64,000 nucleotides of DNA from Rhizobium sp. C4 (GTDB taxonomy: Bacteria > Pseudomonadota > Alphaproteobacteria > Rhizobiales > Rhizobiaceae): the NCBI RefSeq assembly GCF_021026315.1, contig NZ_JAJNCX010000008.1:124001-188000 (forward strand), given 5' to 3'. The notes beneath the pieces are model-generated. The model did no database searches and was not told the origin of the DNA. It saw only the letters and a program-made list of their open reading frames with translations. Of the stretch, positions 34,795 through 45,388 are shown piece by piece (the first letter of the stretch is position 1; the number at the start of each line of letters is the position of its first letter). A program made the position numbers and the translations under genes.

Positions 34795-34803
34795 CGGTGT
34801 TGC

Positions 34804-35577
34804 TTACTTCGCGCCGTAAATGTCGAACTTGAAGTATTTCTTGGTGATCTCGTCATACTTGCCGCTGGCGCGCACGGCGGCGATGGCGGCGTTGAGCTTG
34901 GCCTTCAGCGCTGTGTCTTCCTTGCGCAGGCCGCCCGAAACGCCGGCACCGAGGATTTCCTTGTCGTCGGCGACATCGCCCATCTTGGCGCAGCAATCCT
35001 TGCCGGCATCGCTGTCGAGGAAGGCCTGGAGCGCCAGCGAGTCGCCGAAGACATAGTCGATACGGCCGGCCTGGAGGTCCTGGAAGGCTTCGTCGAGCGT
35101 TTGGTAGGTCTTGTCCTTGGCGACCTTGGAGAAGTACTTCTTGAAATAGTCCGACTGGATGGTCGAGACCTGAATGCCGATCGTCTTGCCCTTGACGTCA
35201 TCGGCGGTCGCGCCCGTCTTCTGGTCCTTCGGGCCGATCAGCGTGCTCGGCGTGTTGTAGTATTTGTCGGTGAAGTCGATGATCTTCGAGCGTTCCTGCG
35301 TGTTCGACATGGAGGACCAGATGACGTCGAACTTCTTGCTCTGGAGCGCCGGGATCAGGCCGTCCCAGGAAAGCTCGACGATCGAGCACTTTTCCTTCAT
35401 TTCCGCGCAGACGGCGTCCATAAGGTCGATTTCCCAGCCGTTCCACTTGCCGCTCGCATCCTTGGCGAAGAAGGGCGGATAGGATTCGTTCATGATCCCG
35501 AAGCGGACTTCGGCCTGGGCAGTAAAGGCGGTGAGCGCGAAGGCGGCGCCGGCGATCAGCGTGGACATCAGTTTCAT
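34804..35577 (-). CDS. periplasmic amino acid binding protein
   Basis: A 257-residue solute-binding protein. The signal peptide is MKLMSTLIAGAAFALTAFTA with cleavage near TAQAEVRFG. The mature protein has YPPFFAKDASGKWNGWEIDL and ELSWDGLIPALQSKKFDVIW, plus the C-terminal GGLRKEDTALKAKLNAAI. A CC pair (KDCCAKMGD, about 195) is unusual. ATG 35577 is chosen from the signal peptide; the frame is open to 35652. It is 46 bp behind the ATPase gene. Confidence 0.9.
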   Translation of the reverse strand: MKLMSTLIAGAAFALTAFTAQAEVRFGIMNESYPPFFAKDASGKWNGWEIDLMDAVCAEMKEKCSIVELSWDGLIPALQSKKFDVIWSSMSNTQERSKIIDFTDKYYNTPSTLIGPKDQKTGATADDVKGKTIGIQVSTIQSDYFKKYFSKVAKDKTYQTLDEAFQDLQAGRIDYVFGDSLALQAFLDSDAGKDCCAKMGDVADDKEILGAGVSGGLRKEDTALKAKLNAAIAAVRASGKYDEITKKYFKFDIYGAK

Positions 35578-35623
35578 TTCAGGGTGTCTCCCAAGAGTTG
35601 TCAGGTATTGTTTGTTGCAAGGT

Positions 35624-36403
35624 TCAGCGCGACAATGCGCCGGTGAAGTCACGGCAGCGCGCGCTGACCGGGGCGTCGAAAATCTGGTGCGGCGGCCCTT
35701 CTTCCTCGATCAGTCCCTGATGCAGGAAGAGAACGTGGCTGGAGACGTCGCGTGCAAAGCGCATTTCATGGGTGACGAGCAGCATGGTTCGCCCCTCTTC
35801 GGCGAGTTCCCGGATGACCTTCAGCACCTCGCCGACGAGTTCCGGGTCGAGCGCCGACGTCGGCTCGTCGAAGAGCATCACGGCGGGGTCGATGCAGAGC
35901 GCGCGGGCAATCGCCGCACGCTGCTGCTGGCCGCCGGAGAGAAAAGCCGGGTAGCTGTCGCGCTTGTCGTAGAGCCCGACCTTGTTCAGCAGTGCTTCCG
36001 CCTTGTCGATCGCCTCGCGGCGGTTGAGCCCGAGAACATGGATCGGGGCTTCGATGATGTTTTCCAGCACCGTCATATGCGCCCAGAGATTGAAGCTCTG
36101 GAACACCATGCCGAGCCCGCTGCGGATGCGTTCCACCTGCCGCCAGCTTTTCGGCTGCAGATGACCGCCGCGCGCAGGCTTCAGGTCGACCTCTTCGCCA
36201 TTGACCGTGATGCGCCCGCGATCGGGCATTTCCAGGAGATTGATGCAGCGCAGGAACGTGCTCTTGCCCGAGCCGGACGAGCCGATGATCGAGATCACAT
36301 CGCCCTGGCGGGCCGTCGTTGAAACGCCTTTCAGCACCTCTTGCGCCCCGAAACGCTTGTGCAGATCTTCAACGCTAAGTGCCTGTGGGCGCAATTCAGC
36401 CAT
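35624..36403 (-). CDS. polar amino acid ABC transporter ATPase (HisP/GlnQ-like)
   Basis: A 259-residue ATPase energising amino acid uptake. Walker A is GSSGSGKSTFLR (about 37-48), Q-loop VFQSFNLWAHMT, signature LSGGQQQRAAIARAL (about 154-168), Walker B MLFDEPTSALDPE and the H-loop His in LLVTHEMRFA. It is the only ATPase gene near two complete binding-protein/permease sets, so it may serve both. It heads the minus-strand block and diverges from the Lrp-type gene. Confidence 0.93.
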   Translation of the reverse strand: MAELRPQALSVEDLHKRFGAQEVLKGVSTTARQGDVISIIGSSGSGKSTFLRCINLLEMPDRGRITVNGEEVDLKPARGGHLQPKSWRQVERIRSGLGMVFQSFNLWAHMTVLENIIEAPIHVLGLNRREAIDKAEALLNKVGLYDKRDSYPAFLSGGQQQRAAIARALCIDPAVMLFDEPTSALDPELVGEVLKVIRELAEEGRTMLLVTHEMRFARDVSSHVLFLHQGLIEEEGPPHQIFDAPVSARCRDFTGALSR

Positions 36404-36455
36404 GCAAGGGTCCGGTCAATGACAGATGTGACAAACTATCGCGGACAAACGGGAT

Positions 36456-36490
36456 TTTTGCGCGCAATTTTATATCATAATGCGCAAAAT
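36456..36490. promoter_or_regulatory. inverted-repeat operator between transporter block and Lrp-type gene
   Basis: TTTTGCGC (36456-36463) and GCGCAAAA (36482-36489) are inverted repeats in an AT-rich setting, and TTGCGCGCAA at 36458-36467 is itself palindromic. The site lies between divergent genes, fitting an Lrp/AsnC regulator that binds near its own promoter and that of the transporter. Confidence 0.55.
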
Positions 36491-36562
36491 ATGCAGAAAG
36501 CTTTTCCGTATGCGGATTTTCTGATAGTTTTGTGATCTGAGAATGCTACGGAGACATGCACC

Positions 36563-37054
36563 ATGGCGACAGAGCAGCTTGATCGCTTCGACCGCGACAT
36601 CCTCCAGATTGTCCAGCGCAATTGCCAGCGGACCGCCGAAACCATTGCCGAAGAGATCGGTCTTTCGACCTCCGCGGTCCAGCGGCGGCTGAAACGGCTG
36701 CGCGAGGATGGCATCATCAAGGCGGAAATCGCCGTCGTGGACCGCAAGGTCACGGGTACGCCGATGGTCTTCATCGTCGGCATGGAGATCGAGCGCGACA
36801 ATTACGATGCGCTCGCCAAGTTCCGCGTCTGGGCGGAAAAGCAGGACCATATCCAGCAGGTCTATTATGTGACCGGCGCGGTGGATCTGATTGCCATCGT
36901 CACAGCGCAGGATGTTGAACACTATGACGACATCGCTGCCGTCATCATGGCCGAAAACCCGCAGATACGCCGCATGCATACCAATGTCGTGCTGCGCGAC
37001 GTCAAGCTCGGCCTCTTCGTGCCGATGGCGGGCGGGGACGAGCCGGGCAAGTAA
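36563..37054 (+). CDS. Lrp/AsnC family transcriptional regulator
   Basis: A 163-residue regulator. The HTH is at about 8-60 (RDILQIVQRNCQRTAETIAE, LSTSAVQRRLKRLREDGIIK). The RAM ligand-binding domain follows (VYYVTGAVDLIAIVTAQDVE). Such proteins form octamers that respond to amino acids. The position, divergent from an amino acid transporter and methyltransferase block, suggests that block is its target. The ATG has GGAG 9 bp ahead. Confidence 0.9.
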   Translation: MATEQLDRFDRDILQIVQRNCQRTAETIAEEIGLSTSAVQRRLKRLREDGIIKAEIAVVDRKVTGTPMVFIVGMEIERDNYDALAKFRVWAEKQDHIQQVYYVTGAVDLIAIVTAQDVEHYDDIAAVIMAENPQIRRMHTNVVLRDVKLGLFVPMAGGDEPGK

Positions 37055-37126
37055 CCCAACGGCTCTTGATCGGGCAGGCGAAGGATGAGATGAACTTTCG
37101 GACGCCGGCTGTCCGAGGGTAAAATC

Positions 37127-38002
37127 ATGCTGACCGATCTGATCGACCATGGCCTAGGAATGCGAACCGTTTCGCTCCTGCGTTCGCGGGTCACGCTGCA
37201 CACGATGCCGACCAGCGCCGGCTATGAAATCCGCGAGAATACAATCTATTCGTGGGATGGGCGGCTGCGTGGCAACACGCCCTTCACGGTTCTGCAGCAC
37301 ACGATTTCGGGACGCGGGTCGCTGCGCTACGAAAACCGCAACATGAAGATTCATGCTGGCGAGACGCTGCTTGTCATCATCCCGCACAATCACCGCTACT
37401 GGCTGGAGCAAGGCGACCGCTGGGAGTATTTCTGGATATCGATGAACGGCATCGATGCGCTGCGCATCCACGAGATGGTGGTGAATGCGCAAGGGCCGGT
37501 GCTGAAGCTGAAGCCGCAGACGATCGACCGGCTGGCCGATTGCACGTTGCGCCTGATGAAAGGCGAGGGCGAGACCCCTGGCCTTGCCTCCGCCATTGCC
37601 TATGAGGCGGCGATGCATCTCTACGATGATGTCTTCGGCCCCTCCGACCGGATCCTGCGCGAACAGAATGCCGTTACCCGAACACTGCAGTTCATCGCCG
37701 AAAACCTCAGCAGCGATCTCAATGTCGACCGGCTGGCGGAAGTGGCGGGCCTCAGCCGCGCGCACTTCTCCCGCAGCTTCGCCACCATGGCGGGCCTGCC
37801 GCCGGCGGAATATGTGCAGGAACAGCGCATGCGCCGCGCCGCGCGCCTCCTGATTGCCAATCGCGACATGAGCGTGAAGGAGATCGCGGCGCGCTGCGGC
37901 ATGTCGGAAAACAACTATTTCTCCAAGGTCTTCCGCAAGGCCTATGGCGTCAGCCCCACGGAATTCCGCACCTCCGGCATGTATGCCTCCGCCGATGGCT
38001 AG
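37127..38002 (+). CDS. AraC family transcriptional regulator
   Basis: A 291-residue regulator with an N-terminal cupin-like sensing domain (PHNHRYWLEQGDRWEYFWIS, about 84-103) and a complete C-terminal pair of HTH motifs (LNVDRLAEVAGLSRAHFSRS and MSVKEIAARCGMSENNYFSK, about 197-270). GAGGG lies 8 bp before the ATG. It is 73 bp after the Lrp-type gene and 85 bp before hupU on the same strand. AraC proteins are not a usual part of hydrogenase islands, and its target is unknown; it may simply border the island. Confidence 0.85.
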   Translation: MLTDLIDHGLGMRTVSLLRSRVTLHTMPTSAGYEIRENTIYSWDGRLRGNTPFTVLQHTISGRGSLRYENRNMKIHAGETLLVIIPHNHRYWLEQGDRWEYFWISMNGIDALRIHEMVVNAQGPVLKLKPQTIDRLADCTLRLMKGEGETPGLASAIAYEAAMHLYDDVFGPSDRILREQNAVTRTLQFIAENLSSDLNVDRLAEVAGLSRAHFSRSFATMAGLPPAEYVQEQRMRRAARLLIANRDMSVKEIAARCGMSENNYFSKVFRKAYGVSPTEFRTSGMYASADG

Positions 38003-38087
38003 CCGTTCCAGCGAAAGCGGAAACCTGTTTCACGGCCGGAACTCTCCGCCCGTTGACGTCGTTTCGGGCCGGTGCGACAAGGATGGC

Positions 38088-39110
38088 ATGAACGCAGTCC
38101 CTTCATCACGCGCCAACAAGACTTTGCTCTGGCTCCAGGCCGGAAGCTGCGGCGGCTGCACCATGTCCGTGCTGGAAGTGGGCGCCAAGGGCCTCATGCG
38201 CGAGCTGCAAAGCTTCGGGATCGATCTGCTCTGGCATCCGTCGCTCAGCGAGGAATCCGGCAGCGAGGCGATCGAGATTTTTGAGGATGTGGCCGAGGGG
38301 CGCCGCCCGCTCGACATTCTCTGCATCGAAGGCTCCATCATGATGGGGCCGGACGGGACGGGGCTCTATAGCCGCATGGCCGGCACCGGCAAGACGACGC
38401 TGGACTGGGTTCGGCGGCTCGCCCCGCGGGCCAATTATTGCGTGGCCGTCGGCACCTGTGCGGCCTTTGGTGGCATCCCGGCAGCCATGCCCTTTTCCGA
38501 TGACGTCAGCGGCTTGCAACATGGCGACCGGCTCGACGGCGGGGCGCTGGGACGCGATTTCCACTCGCTCTCCGGCATGCCGGTGATCAATATCGCCGGC
38601 TGCGCGCCGCATCCGGGTTGGATCATGGAAACGCTGGGCGCCATTGCCTTTGACGAGTTTGGGCCAAGCGATCTCGACAAGCTCGGCCGGCCGCGTTTCT
38701 ACGCCAAGACGCTTGCCCATCACGGCTGCGACCGCAACGAATATTACGAGTTCAAGGCGAGCGCCGAAAAGCTCTCCGATCTCGGCTGCATGATGGAACA
38801 TCTCGGCTGCAAGGCGACGCAGGCAGTGGGCGATTGCAACCAGCGCGCCTGGAATGGCGGCGGCTCCTGCACCCATGGCGGCTTTTCCTGCATCGCCTGC
38901 ACCTCGCCCGGTTTCGAAGCCGCCAACGGCTTCCTCAAGACGCCCAAGGTCGCCGGCATCCCGGTCGGCCTGCCGCTCGACATGCCGAAGGCCTGGTTCG
39001 TGGCGCTCGCAGCACTTTCGAAATCCGCGACGCCTGAACGGGTGCGCAAGAATGCCACGTCCGACCGGGTCACGACCGACCCGCAGCGCGGCAAGGCGGG
39101 TCGCGAATGA
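38088..39110 (+). CDS. hupU: H2-sensing regulatory hydrogenase small subunit
   Basis: The 340-residue iron-sulfur subunit of the soluble regulatory [NiFe] hydrogenase (HupU/HoxB). It lacks a Tat leader, as expected for a cytoplasmic sensor. Cluster ligands are seen in QAGSCGGCTMSV (about 21-30), GTCAAFGG, GCAPHPGW, HHGCDRNEYYEF, HLGCKA, GGGSCTHGGFSCIACTSPG. I start at ATG 38088 because AAGGA is 4 bp ahead and the length matches the family; ATG 37995 is in frame inside the araC end. It overlaps hupV by 4 bp. With HupV it signals H2 to the HupT kinase. Confidence 0.92.
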   Translation: MNAVPSSRANKTLLWLQAGSCGGCTMSVLEVGAKGLMRELQSFGIDLLWHPSLSEESGSEAIEIFEDVAEGRRPLDILCIEGSIMMGPDGTGLYSRMAGTGKTTLDWVRRLAPRANYCVAVGTCAAFGGIPAAMPFSDDVSGLQHGDRLDGGALGRDFHSLSGMPVINIAGCAPHPGWIMETLGAIAFDEFGPSDLDKLGRPRFYAKTLAHHGCDRNEYYEFKASAEKLSDLGCMMEHLGCKATQAVGDCNQRAWNGGGSCTHGGFSCIACTSPGFEAANGFLKTPKVAGIPVGLPLDMPKAWFVALAALSKSATPERVRKNATSDRVTTDPQRGKAGRE

Positions 39111-40546
39111 CGCGCGTCATTGCCGGGCCGTTCAATCGCGTCGAGGGCGATCTGGAAGTCACGCTCGACATTCAGGACGGCGTGATTGCCCGCGCCGAGG
39201 TGACGACGACGCTCTATCGCGGCTTCGAGGCAATCCTTTCCGGTCGCCCGCCATCGGATGCGCTGGTGATCGCGCCGCGCATCTGCGGCATCTGTTCGGT
39301 GTCGCAATCGATTGCCGCAGCCAGTGCGCTGCGCAATCTGGCTGGCGGCAGGGCCGCGCCGAACGGCTATCTGGCGGCCAATCTGGCGCATGCCGCAGAG
39401 AATATCGCCGACCATCTGACGCATTTCTATCTTTTCTTCATGCCGGATTTCGCCCGCGCGGAATATGCGGAGCGCGGCTGGTTCGATGCGACGGTCGAGC
39501 GCTTCAAGGCGGTGAGCGGCAATGCATCCGCCGACTATCTGCCTGCCCGCCGTCGGCTTCTGGAAATCATGGGCATCATCGCCGGCAAGTGGCCGCATTC
39601 GCTGGCCTTCCAGCCGGGCGGGGTGACGAAGGCGATCGATATCGGCGAACGCGTGCGGCTTGCCGCGATCCTCGCCGACTTTCAGGTGTTTCTTGAACAG
39701 ACGCTTTTCGGCGTGTCACTGGACGATATCCTGTCCATGCAGACGGAAGACGATCTCGATGCGTTTCGCGAAAGCAGCAAGGGCGACTTCGCGTCTTTCC
39801 TCGACATCGCGGATGATCTGGCGCTGCGCAATCTCGGCCGTGGACCGGGCCTACTTCTGTCTTACGGAGCCTATCACGAGGCGGAAACCTCACTTTTCCC
39901 AGCGGGCATTGCCGGGCTTGGCGGCGTGACACCCTTTGATGGCAGCCGCATTTCCGAAGATGTCGCCTTTTCGTGGTTCAGCGATACGGCGACAACGCCA
40001 TTTGACGCGGAAACGACGCCGGATGCGCTGAAAAGCGGGGCCTATTCCTGGGCCAAGGCGCCGCGCATAGACGGCCAGCCGATGGAGACGGGGGCGGCAG
40101 CCCGGCTCACCATTGCCGGCCATCCGCTGATCACGGCGCTCATTGCCCGCGACGGCGGAACCTCGGTGCGCACGCGCGTCATCGCCCGCCTTGTCGAGAC
40201 GGCCATTCTCGTTCACGCGATGCAGGGCTGGCTCAGGGAATTGCGCCTCAAGGACGCCTTTTCCACCCATTTCGCCCTGCCGGACGATGCCCGTGCGGCG
40301 GGCATGGTGGAGGCGGCGCGTGGGGCGCTCGGCCATTGGGTGACGCTCTCCAACGGCAAGATCGAGCGCTACCAGATCATCGCGCCCACCACCTGGAATT
40401 TCTCGCCCCGCGACCGTTCCGGTCTTGCCGGCCCGCTGGAGCAGGCGCTGGAGGGTGTCGAGACCGGCACGCTCGGCGCAAAATCGGCAGCGCTCCAGCA
40501 TGTCATCCGCTCCTTCGACCCCTGCATGGTCTGCACCGCGCATTGA
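39107..40546 (+). CDS. hupV: H2-sensing regulatory hydrogenase large subunit
   Basis: The 479-residue NiFe subunit of the regulatory hydrogenase. N-terminal ligands lie in PRICGICSVSQSIAA, where uptake enzymes have [10 protein letters not shown]; this difference is known to shape the gas channel and O2 tolerance of sensors. The C-terminal ligands are in FDPCMVCTAH, and the protein stops right at that His. Regulatory hydrogenases lack the cleavable tail and need no HupD-type protease, so the end is natural. It is translationally coupled to hupU. Confidence 0.95.
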   Translation: MTRVIAGPFNRVEGDLEVTLDIQDGVIARAEVTTTLYRGFEAILSGRPPSDALVIAPRICGICSVSQSIAAASALRNLAGGRAAPNGYLAANLAHAAENIADHLTHFYLFFMPDFARAEYAERGWFDATVERFKAVSGNASADYLPARRRLLEIMGIIAGKWPHSLAFQPGGVTKAIDIGERVRLAAILADFQVFLEQTLFGVSLDDILSMQTEDDLDAFRESSKGDFASFLDIADDLALRNLGRGPGLLLSYGAYHEAETSLFPAGIAGLGGVTPFDGSRISEDVAFSWFSDTATTPFDAETTPDALKSGAYSWAKAPRIDGQPMETGAAARLTIAGHPLITALIARDGGTSVRTRVIARLVETAILVHAMQGWLRELRLKDAFSTHFALPDDARAAGMVEAARGALGHWVTLSNGKIERYQIIAPTTWNFSPRDRSGLAGPLEQALEGVETGTLGAKSAALQHVIRSFDPCMVCTAH

Positions 40547-40725
40547 GCCGGCGCGTGGACACTGCGCTGTAAGCCGCCTTTCCAGACCCCGGTCATTGCC
40601 TTTCCATTGATGGCTCCTGCGAGGGGCGTCTGACCTCCTCCAGGCCTGCATTCTGCCGCTTCGGCCTCGAAATATATCGTTAAAATTCAACACGTTTTAT
40701 CCGGCTTTCCATCTCCCTGCAAAAC

Positions 40726-40741
40726 TGGTCCGGTTCTTGCT
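40726..40741 (+). promoter_or_regulatory. sigma-54 promoter upstream of hupS
   Basis: TGGTCCGGTTCTTGCT has GG at 40727-40728 and GC at 40739-40740 with the required 10-bp spacing, and ends TTGCT like the -12 consensus. It lies about 70 bp before the hupS ATG. The AT-rich stretch at 40665-40700, with ATTCAACACGTTT resembling an IHF site, precedes it. HupR, which has an intact GAFTGA loop, is the obvious activator. Confidence 0.7.
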
Positions 40742-40809
40742 GTTCTCCCGATCATGTCTGCCAGAGGGTCGGCGCGGACAGAACAAACTTGAAAATGTCG
40801 GAGGAGAGC

Positions 40810-41892
40810 ATGGCCGCAACCGAAACCTTTTATGATGTCATTCGCCGTCAGGGGATCACCCGGCGAAGCTTCACGAAATTCTGCAGCCTGACAGCGGCGA
40901 GCCTCGGCTTCGGCCCGGCTGGCGCGAAGGCCATGGAACAGGCGCTGGAAACCAAGGAGCGCGTTCCGGTCATCTGGATGCATGGTCTGGAATGCACCTG
41001 CTGTTCGGAAAGCTTCATCCGTTCGGCCCATCCGCTGGTCAAGGATGTGGTCCTGTCGATGATCTCGCTCGACTATGACGATACGATCATGGCGGCCGCC
41101 GGCAAACAGGCCGAGGCAATCCTCGAAGAGACCAAGCAGAAATACAAGGGCAAGTATATTCTCGCCGTCGAGGGCAATCCGCCGCTCAACGAAGACGGCA
41201 TGTTCTGCATCGACGGCGGCAAGCCCTTTGTCGAGAAGCTGAAATGGATGGCCGAGGACGCCATGGCGATCATCGCCTGGGGCGCCTGCGCCTCCTGGGG
41301 TTGCGTGCAGGCCGCCAAGCCTAACCCGACACAAGCCACCCCGATCGACAAGGTCATCAAGGACAAGCCGATCATCAAGGTTCCGGGCTGTCCGCCGATC
41401 GCCGAGGTCATGACCGGCGTCGTCACCTTCATCACCACCTTTGGCCGTCTGCCCGAGCTGGACCGTCAGGGCCGGCCGCAAATGTTCTATTCGCAGCGCA
41501 TTCACGACAAATGCTATCGCCGCCCGCATTTCGATGCCGGCCAGTTTGTCGAGGAGTGGGACGACGAGGGCGCGCGCAAGGGCTACTGTCTCTACAAGAT
41601 GGGCTGCAAGGGCCCGACGACCTACAATGCCTGTTCCACCGTGCGCTGGAACGGCGGCGTCTCCTTCCCCATCCAGTCCGGCCATGGCTGTATCGGCTGC
41701 TCGGAAGACGGTTTCTGGGACAAGGGCTCCTTCTACGACCGCCTCACCACGATCAACCAGTTCGGCATTGAGGCCAATGCGGACCAGATCGGCCGGACGG
41801 CCGCAGGCGTCGTCGGCGCCGGCATCGTTGCGCATGCCGCCATCACGGCGGTGAAGCGCGTCACCACGAAACGCGAAAAGACCGACGCCTGA
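40810..41892 (+). CDS. hupS: uptake [NiFe] hydrogenase small subunit
   Basis: The 360-residue iron-sulfur subunit that carries electrons from the NiFe site to cytochrome b. The twin-arginine leader [20 protein letters not shown] (about 17-36) directs the folded dimer to the periplasmic side. The proximal cluster lies in [12 protein letters not shown], and later ligands in [33 protein letters not shown] and [12 protein letters not shown]. The extra Cys at ECTCCSE (two more than standard enzymes) is the O2-tolerance feature of the six-Cys proximal cluster. A C-terminal hydrophobic stretch anchors it. GGAGGAG precedes ATG 40810. Confidence 0.95.
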   Translation: MAATETFYDVIRRQGITRRSFTKFCSLTAASLGFGPAGAKAMEQALETKERVPVIWMHGLECTCCSESFIRSAHPLVKDVVLSMISLDYDDTIMAAAGKQAEAILEETKQKYKGKYILAVEGNPPLNEDGMFCIDGGKPFVEKLKWMAEDAMAIIAWGACASWGCVQAAKPNPTQATPIDKVIKDKPIIKVPGCPPIAEVMTGVVTFITTFGRLPELDRQGRPQMFYSQRIHDKCYRRPHFDAGQFVEEWDDEGARKGYCLYKMGCKGPTTYNACSTVRWNGGVSFPIQSGHGCIGCSEDGFWDKGSFYDRLTTINQFGIEANADQIGRTAAGVVGAGIVAHAAITAVKRVTTKREKTDA

Positions 41893-41914
41893 GACTTCCG
41901 GGGGAGATACCGAA

Positions 41915-43705
<1,791 letters not shown>

Positions 43706-43720
43706 GGGGAGGATGGGGGG

Positions 43721-44443
43721 ATGTCATATTCCGAAACCAAGGCCGCCGACGCGCATGGCGAACAGGCGATCGACCGCAAGAGCGTCTATGTCTATGAAGC
43801 GCCCGTGCGCATCTGGCATTGGGTCAATGCGCTGGCCATCCTGACGCTGGCGCTGACCGGCTATTTCATCGGTTCTCCGCTTCCCTCGGTTCCGGGGGAG
43901 GCAAGCGCCAACTTCCTGATGGGCTATATCCGCTTCACGCATTTCGCCGCCGGGCAGATATTGGCGATCTTCCTGATCCTGCGTGTCTACTGGGCCTTCG
44001 TTGGCAACAAGCATGCGCGCCAGATCTTCTACGTGCCCTTCTGGAGCGGCCGTTACTGGAGCGAATGGCTGCATGAGGTGAAGTGGTACACATTCCTCGC
44101 CCGCCAGCCGAAGAAATATGTGGGCCACAACCCGCTCGCCCAGTTCACCATGTTCTTCATGGTGACGCTGCCGCTCTTCTTCATGGTGATCACGGGCTTT
44201 GCGCTCTATAGCGAAGGCACGGGCCGCGACAGCTGGGAATACAAACTCTTCGGCTGGGTTTTCTCGATCTTCCCGAACAGCCAGGACATCCACACCCTGC
44301 ATCATCTCGGCATGTGGGTCATTCTCACCTTCGTCATGGTGCATATCTACGTCGCCGTGCGCGAGGATATCATGAGCCGGCAAAGCATCATCTCCTCGAT
44401 GATTTCCGGCGAGCGCCTGTTCAAGGACGAGGAGGACGACTGA
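43721..44443 (+). CDS. hupC: hydrogenase b-type cytochrome subunit
   Basis: A 240-residue integral membrane di-heme cytochrome b that anchors HupSL and passes its electrons to quinone. Four membrane helices are evident (about 37-57, 67-90, 138-160, 192-212). The heme His candidates are in VRIWHWVNAL, IRFTHFAAG, TLHHLGMW and VMVHIYVAVRED. It lies 15 bp after hupL and 1 bp before hupD. Confidence 0.95.
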   Translation: MSYSETKAADAHGEQAIDRKSVYVYEAPVRIWHWVNALAILTLALTGYFIGSPLPSVPGEASANFLMGYIRFTHFAAGQILAIFLILRVYWAFVGNKHARQIFYVPFWSGRYWSEWLHEVKWYTFLARQPKKYVGHNPLAQFTMFFMVTLPLFFMVITGFALYSEGTGRDSWEYKLFGWVFSIFPNSQDIHTLHHLGMWVILTFVMVHIYVAVREDIMSRQSIISSMISGERLFKDEEDD

Positions 44444-44444
44444 G

Positions 44445-45032
44445 ATGGCGGATCAGAAGCCCAAGGTTCTCGTTCTCGGCATCGGCAATATCCTCTGGGC
44501 CGATGAGGGTTTCGGCGTCCGCGCCGTCGAAGCCTTCCATCAGGCCTATAAGGTAGCCGACAATGTCACTATCCTCGATGGCGGCACGCAGGGGCTCTAC
44601 CTCGTCCACTACGTGACCGAGGCTGACTATCTCATCGTCTTCGATGCCATCGACTATGGGCTCGTCCCCGGCACGCTGAAACTCGTGCGCGACGACGAAG
44701 TGCCGAAATTCACCGGCGCGAAGAAGATGAGCCTGCACCAGACCGGCTTTCAGGAAGTGCTCAGCGCCGCCGACCTCATGGGCGGCTATCCGGAACGCCT
44801 CGCGCTGATCGGCTGCCAGCCAGTTGACCTTGAAGACTGGGGCGGGCCGGTGACGGAGCCGGTCCGGGCCGTGATCCCGCAGGCGCTCGACGTGGCCGTT
44901 GATCTCCTGCGCTCCTGGGGCATCGGTGTCGAGCCGCGTGCGCCGGGCGAGATCGCCCCGCCGCTTCTCGAAAACGATATCGACTTCGAACGCTACGAGC
45001 GGCGCGCGGACGCGGACGCGCTTTCCGCCTGA
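44445..45032 (+). CDS. hupD: HupL maturation endopeptidase
   Basis: A 195-residue nickel-checking protease that cuts the C-terminal tail of HupL after the last ligand His. It begins VLVLGIGNILWADEGFGVRA; the nickel ligands are Glu of ADEGFG (about 20), Asp in VFDAIDYG (about 67) and His in MSLHQTGF (about 98). The gene directly abuts hupC. In R. leguminosarum hupE follows here; in this window hupF follows instead. Confidence 0.95.
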   Translation: MADQKPKVLVLGIGNILWADEGFGVRAVEAFHQAYKVADNVTILDGGTQGLYLVHYVTEADYLIVFDAIDYGLVPGTLKLVRDDEVPKFTGAKKMSLHQTGFQEVLSAADLMGGYPERLALIGCQPVDLEDWGGPVTEPVRAVIPQALDVAVDLLRSWGIGVEPRAPGEIAPPLLENDIDFERYERRADADALSA

Positions 45033-45091
45033 GACCCCGCCCGGCGATACGCTCGCCGGGCCTTTGCCTTTTGAAGACAAGGACTGAACCC

Positions 45092-45388
45092 ATGTGCATC
45101 GGCATTCCCATGCAGGTCGTCATCTCTGGCCCCTTCGAGGCCATCTGCGAACGGCATGGAAAGACGCATTCGCTGTCGATGATGCTGATCGGCGAACAGC
45201 CGGTCGGCACATGGGTCCTGACGCATCTCGGCTCCGCCATTCGCGTGCTGGACGAGGCGGAAGCGCGCAGCATCGATGATGCGCTGACAGGGCTTTCCGA
45301 AGCGGTTGAAGGCCGTTCCTTCGATGCGCTTTTTGCCGATCTGATCAATCGCGAGCCGGAACTGCCGGCGCATCTGCGCGAGATGTGA
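45092..45388 (+). CDS. hupF: hydrogenase maturation chaperone, HypC family
   Basis: A 98-residue HypC paralogue with the invariant start MCIGIPMQV; the Cys after the initiator Met binds the Fe(CN)2CO intermediate or HupL. In R. leguminosarum HupF protects the large subunit under oxygen. ATG 45092 is fixed by that motif; the frame opens 7 codons earlier. The middle part, VLTHLGSAIRVLDEAEAR, and longer C-terminus separate it from HypC at 52301. Confidence 0.92.
   Translation: MCIGIPMQVVISGPFEAICERHGKTHSLSMMLIGEQPVGTWVLTHLGSAIRVLDEAEARSIDDALTGLSEAVEGRSFDALFADLINREPELPAHLREM

Noticed and set aside
40540-40546. HupV lacking the cleavable C-terminal tail, considered a truncation
   Set aside because: Regulatory hydrogenases normally end at the last ligand His, so this is the expected form.
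37055-40546. Search for a sigma-54 element before hupUV
   Set aside because: No GG-N10-GC element with good flanks was recognised upstream of hupU. It may be transcribed from a sigma-70-type promoter.
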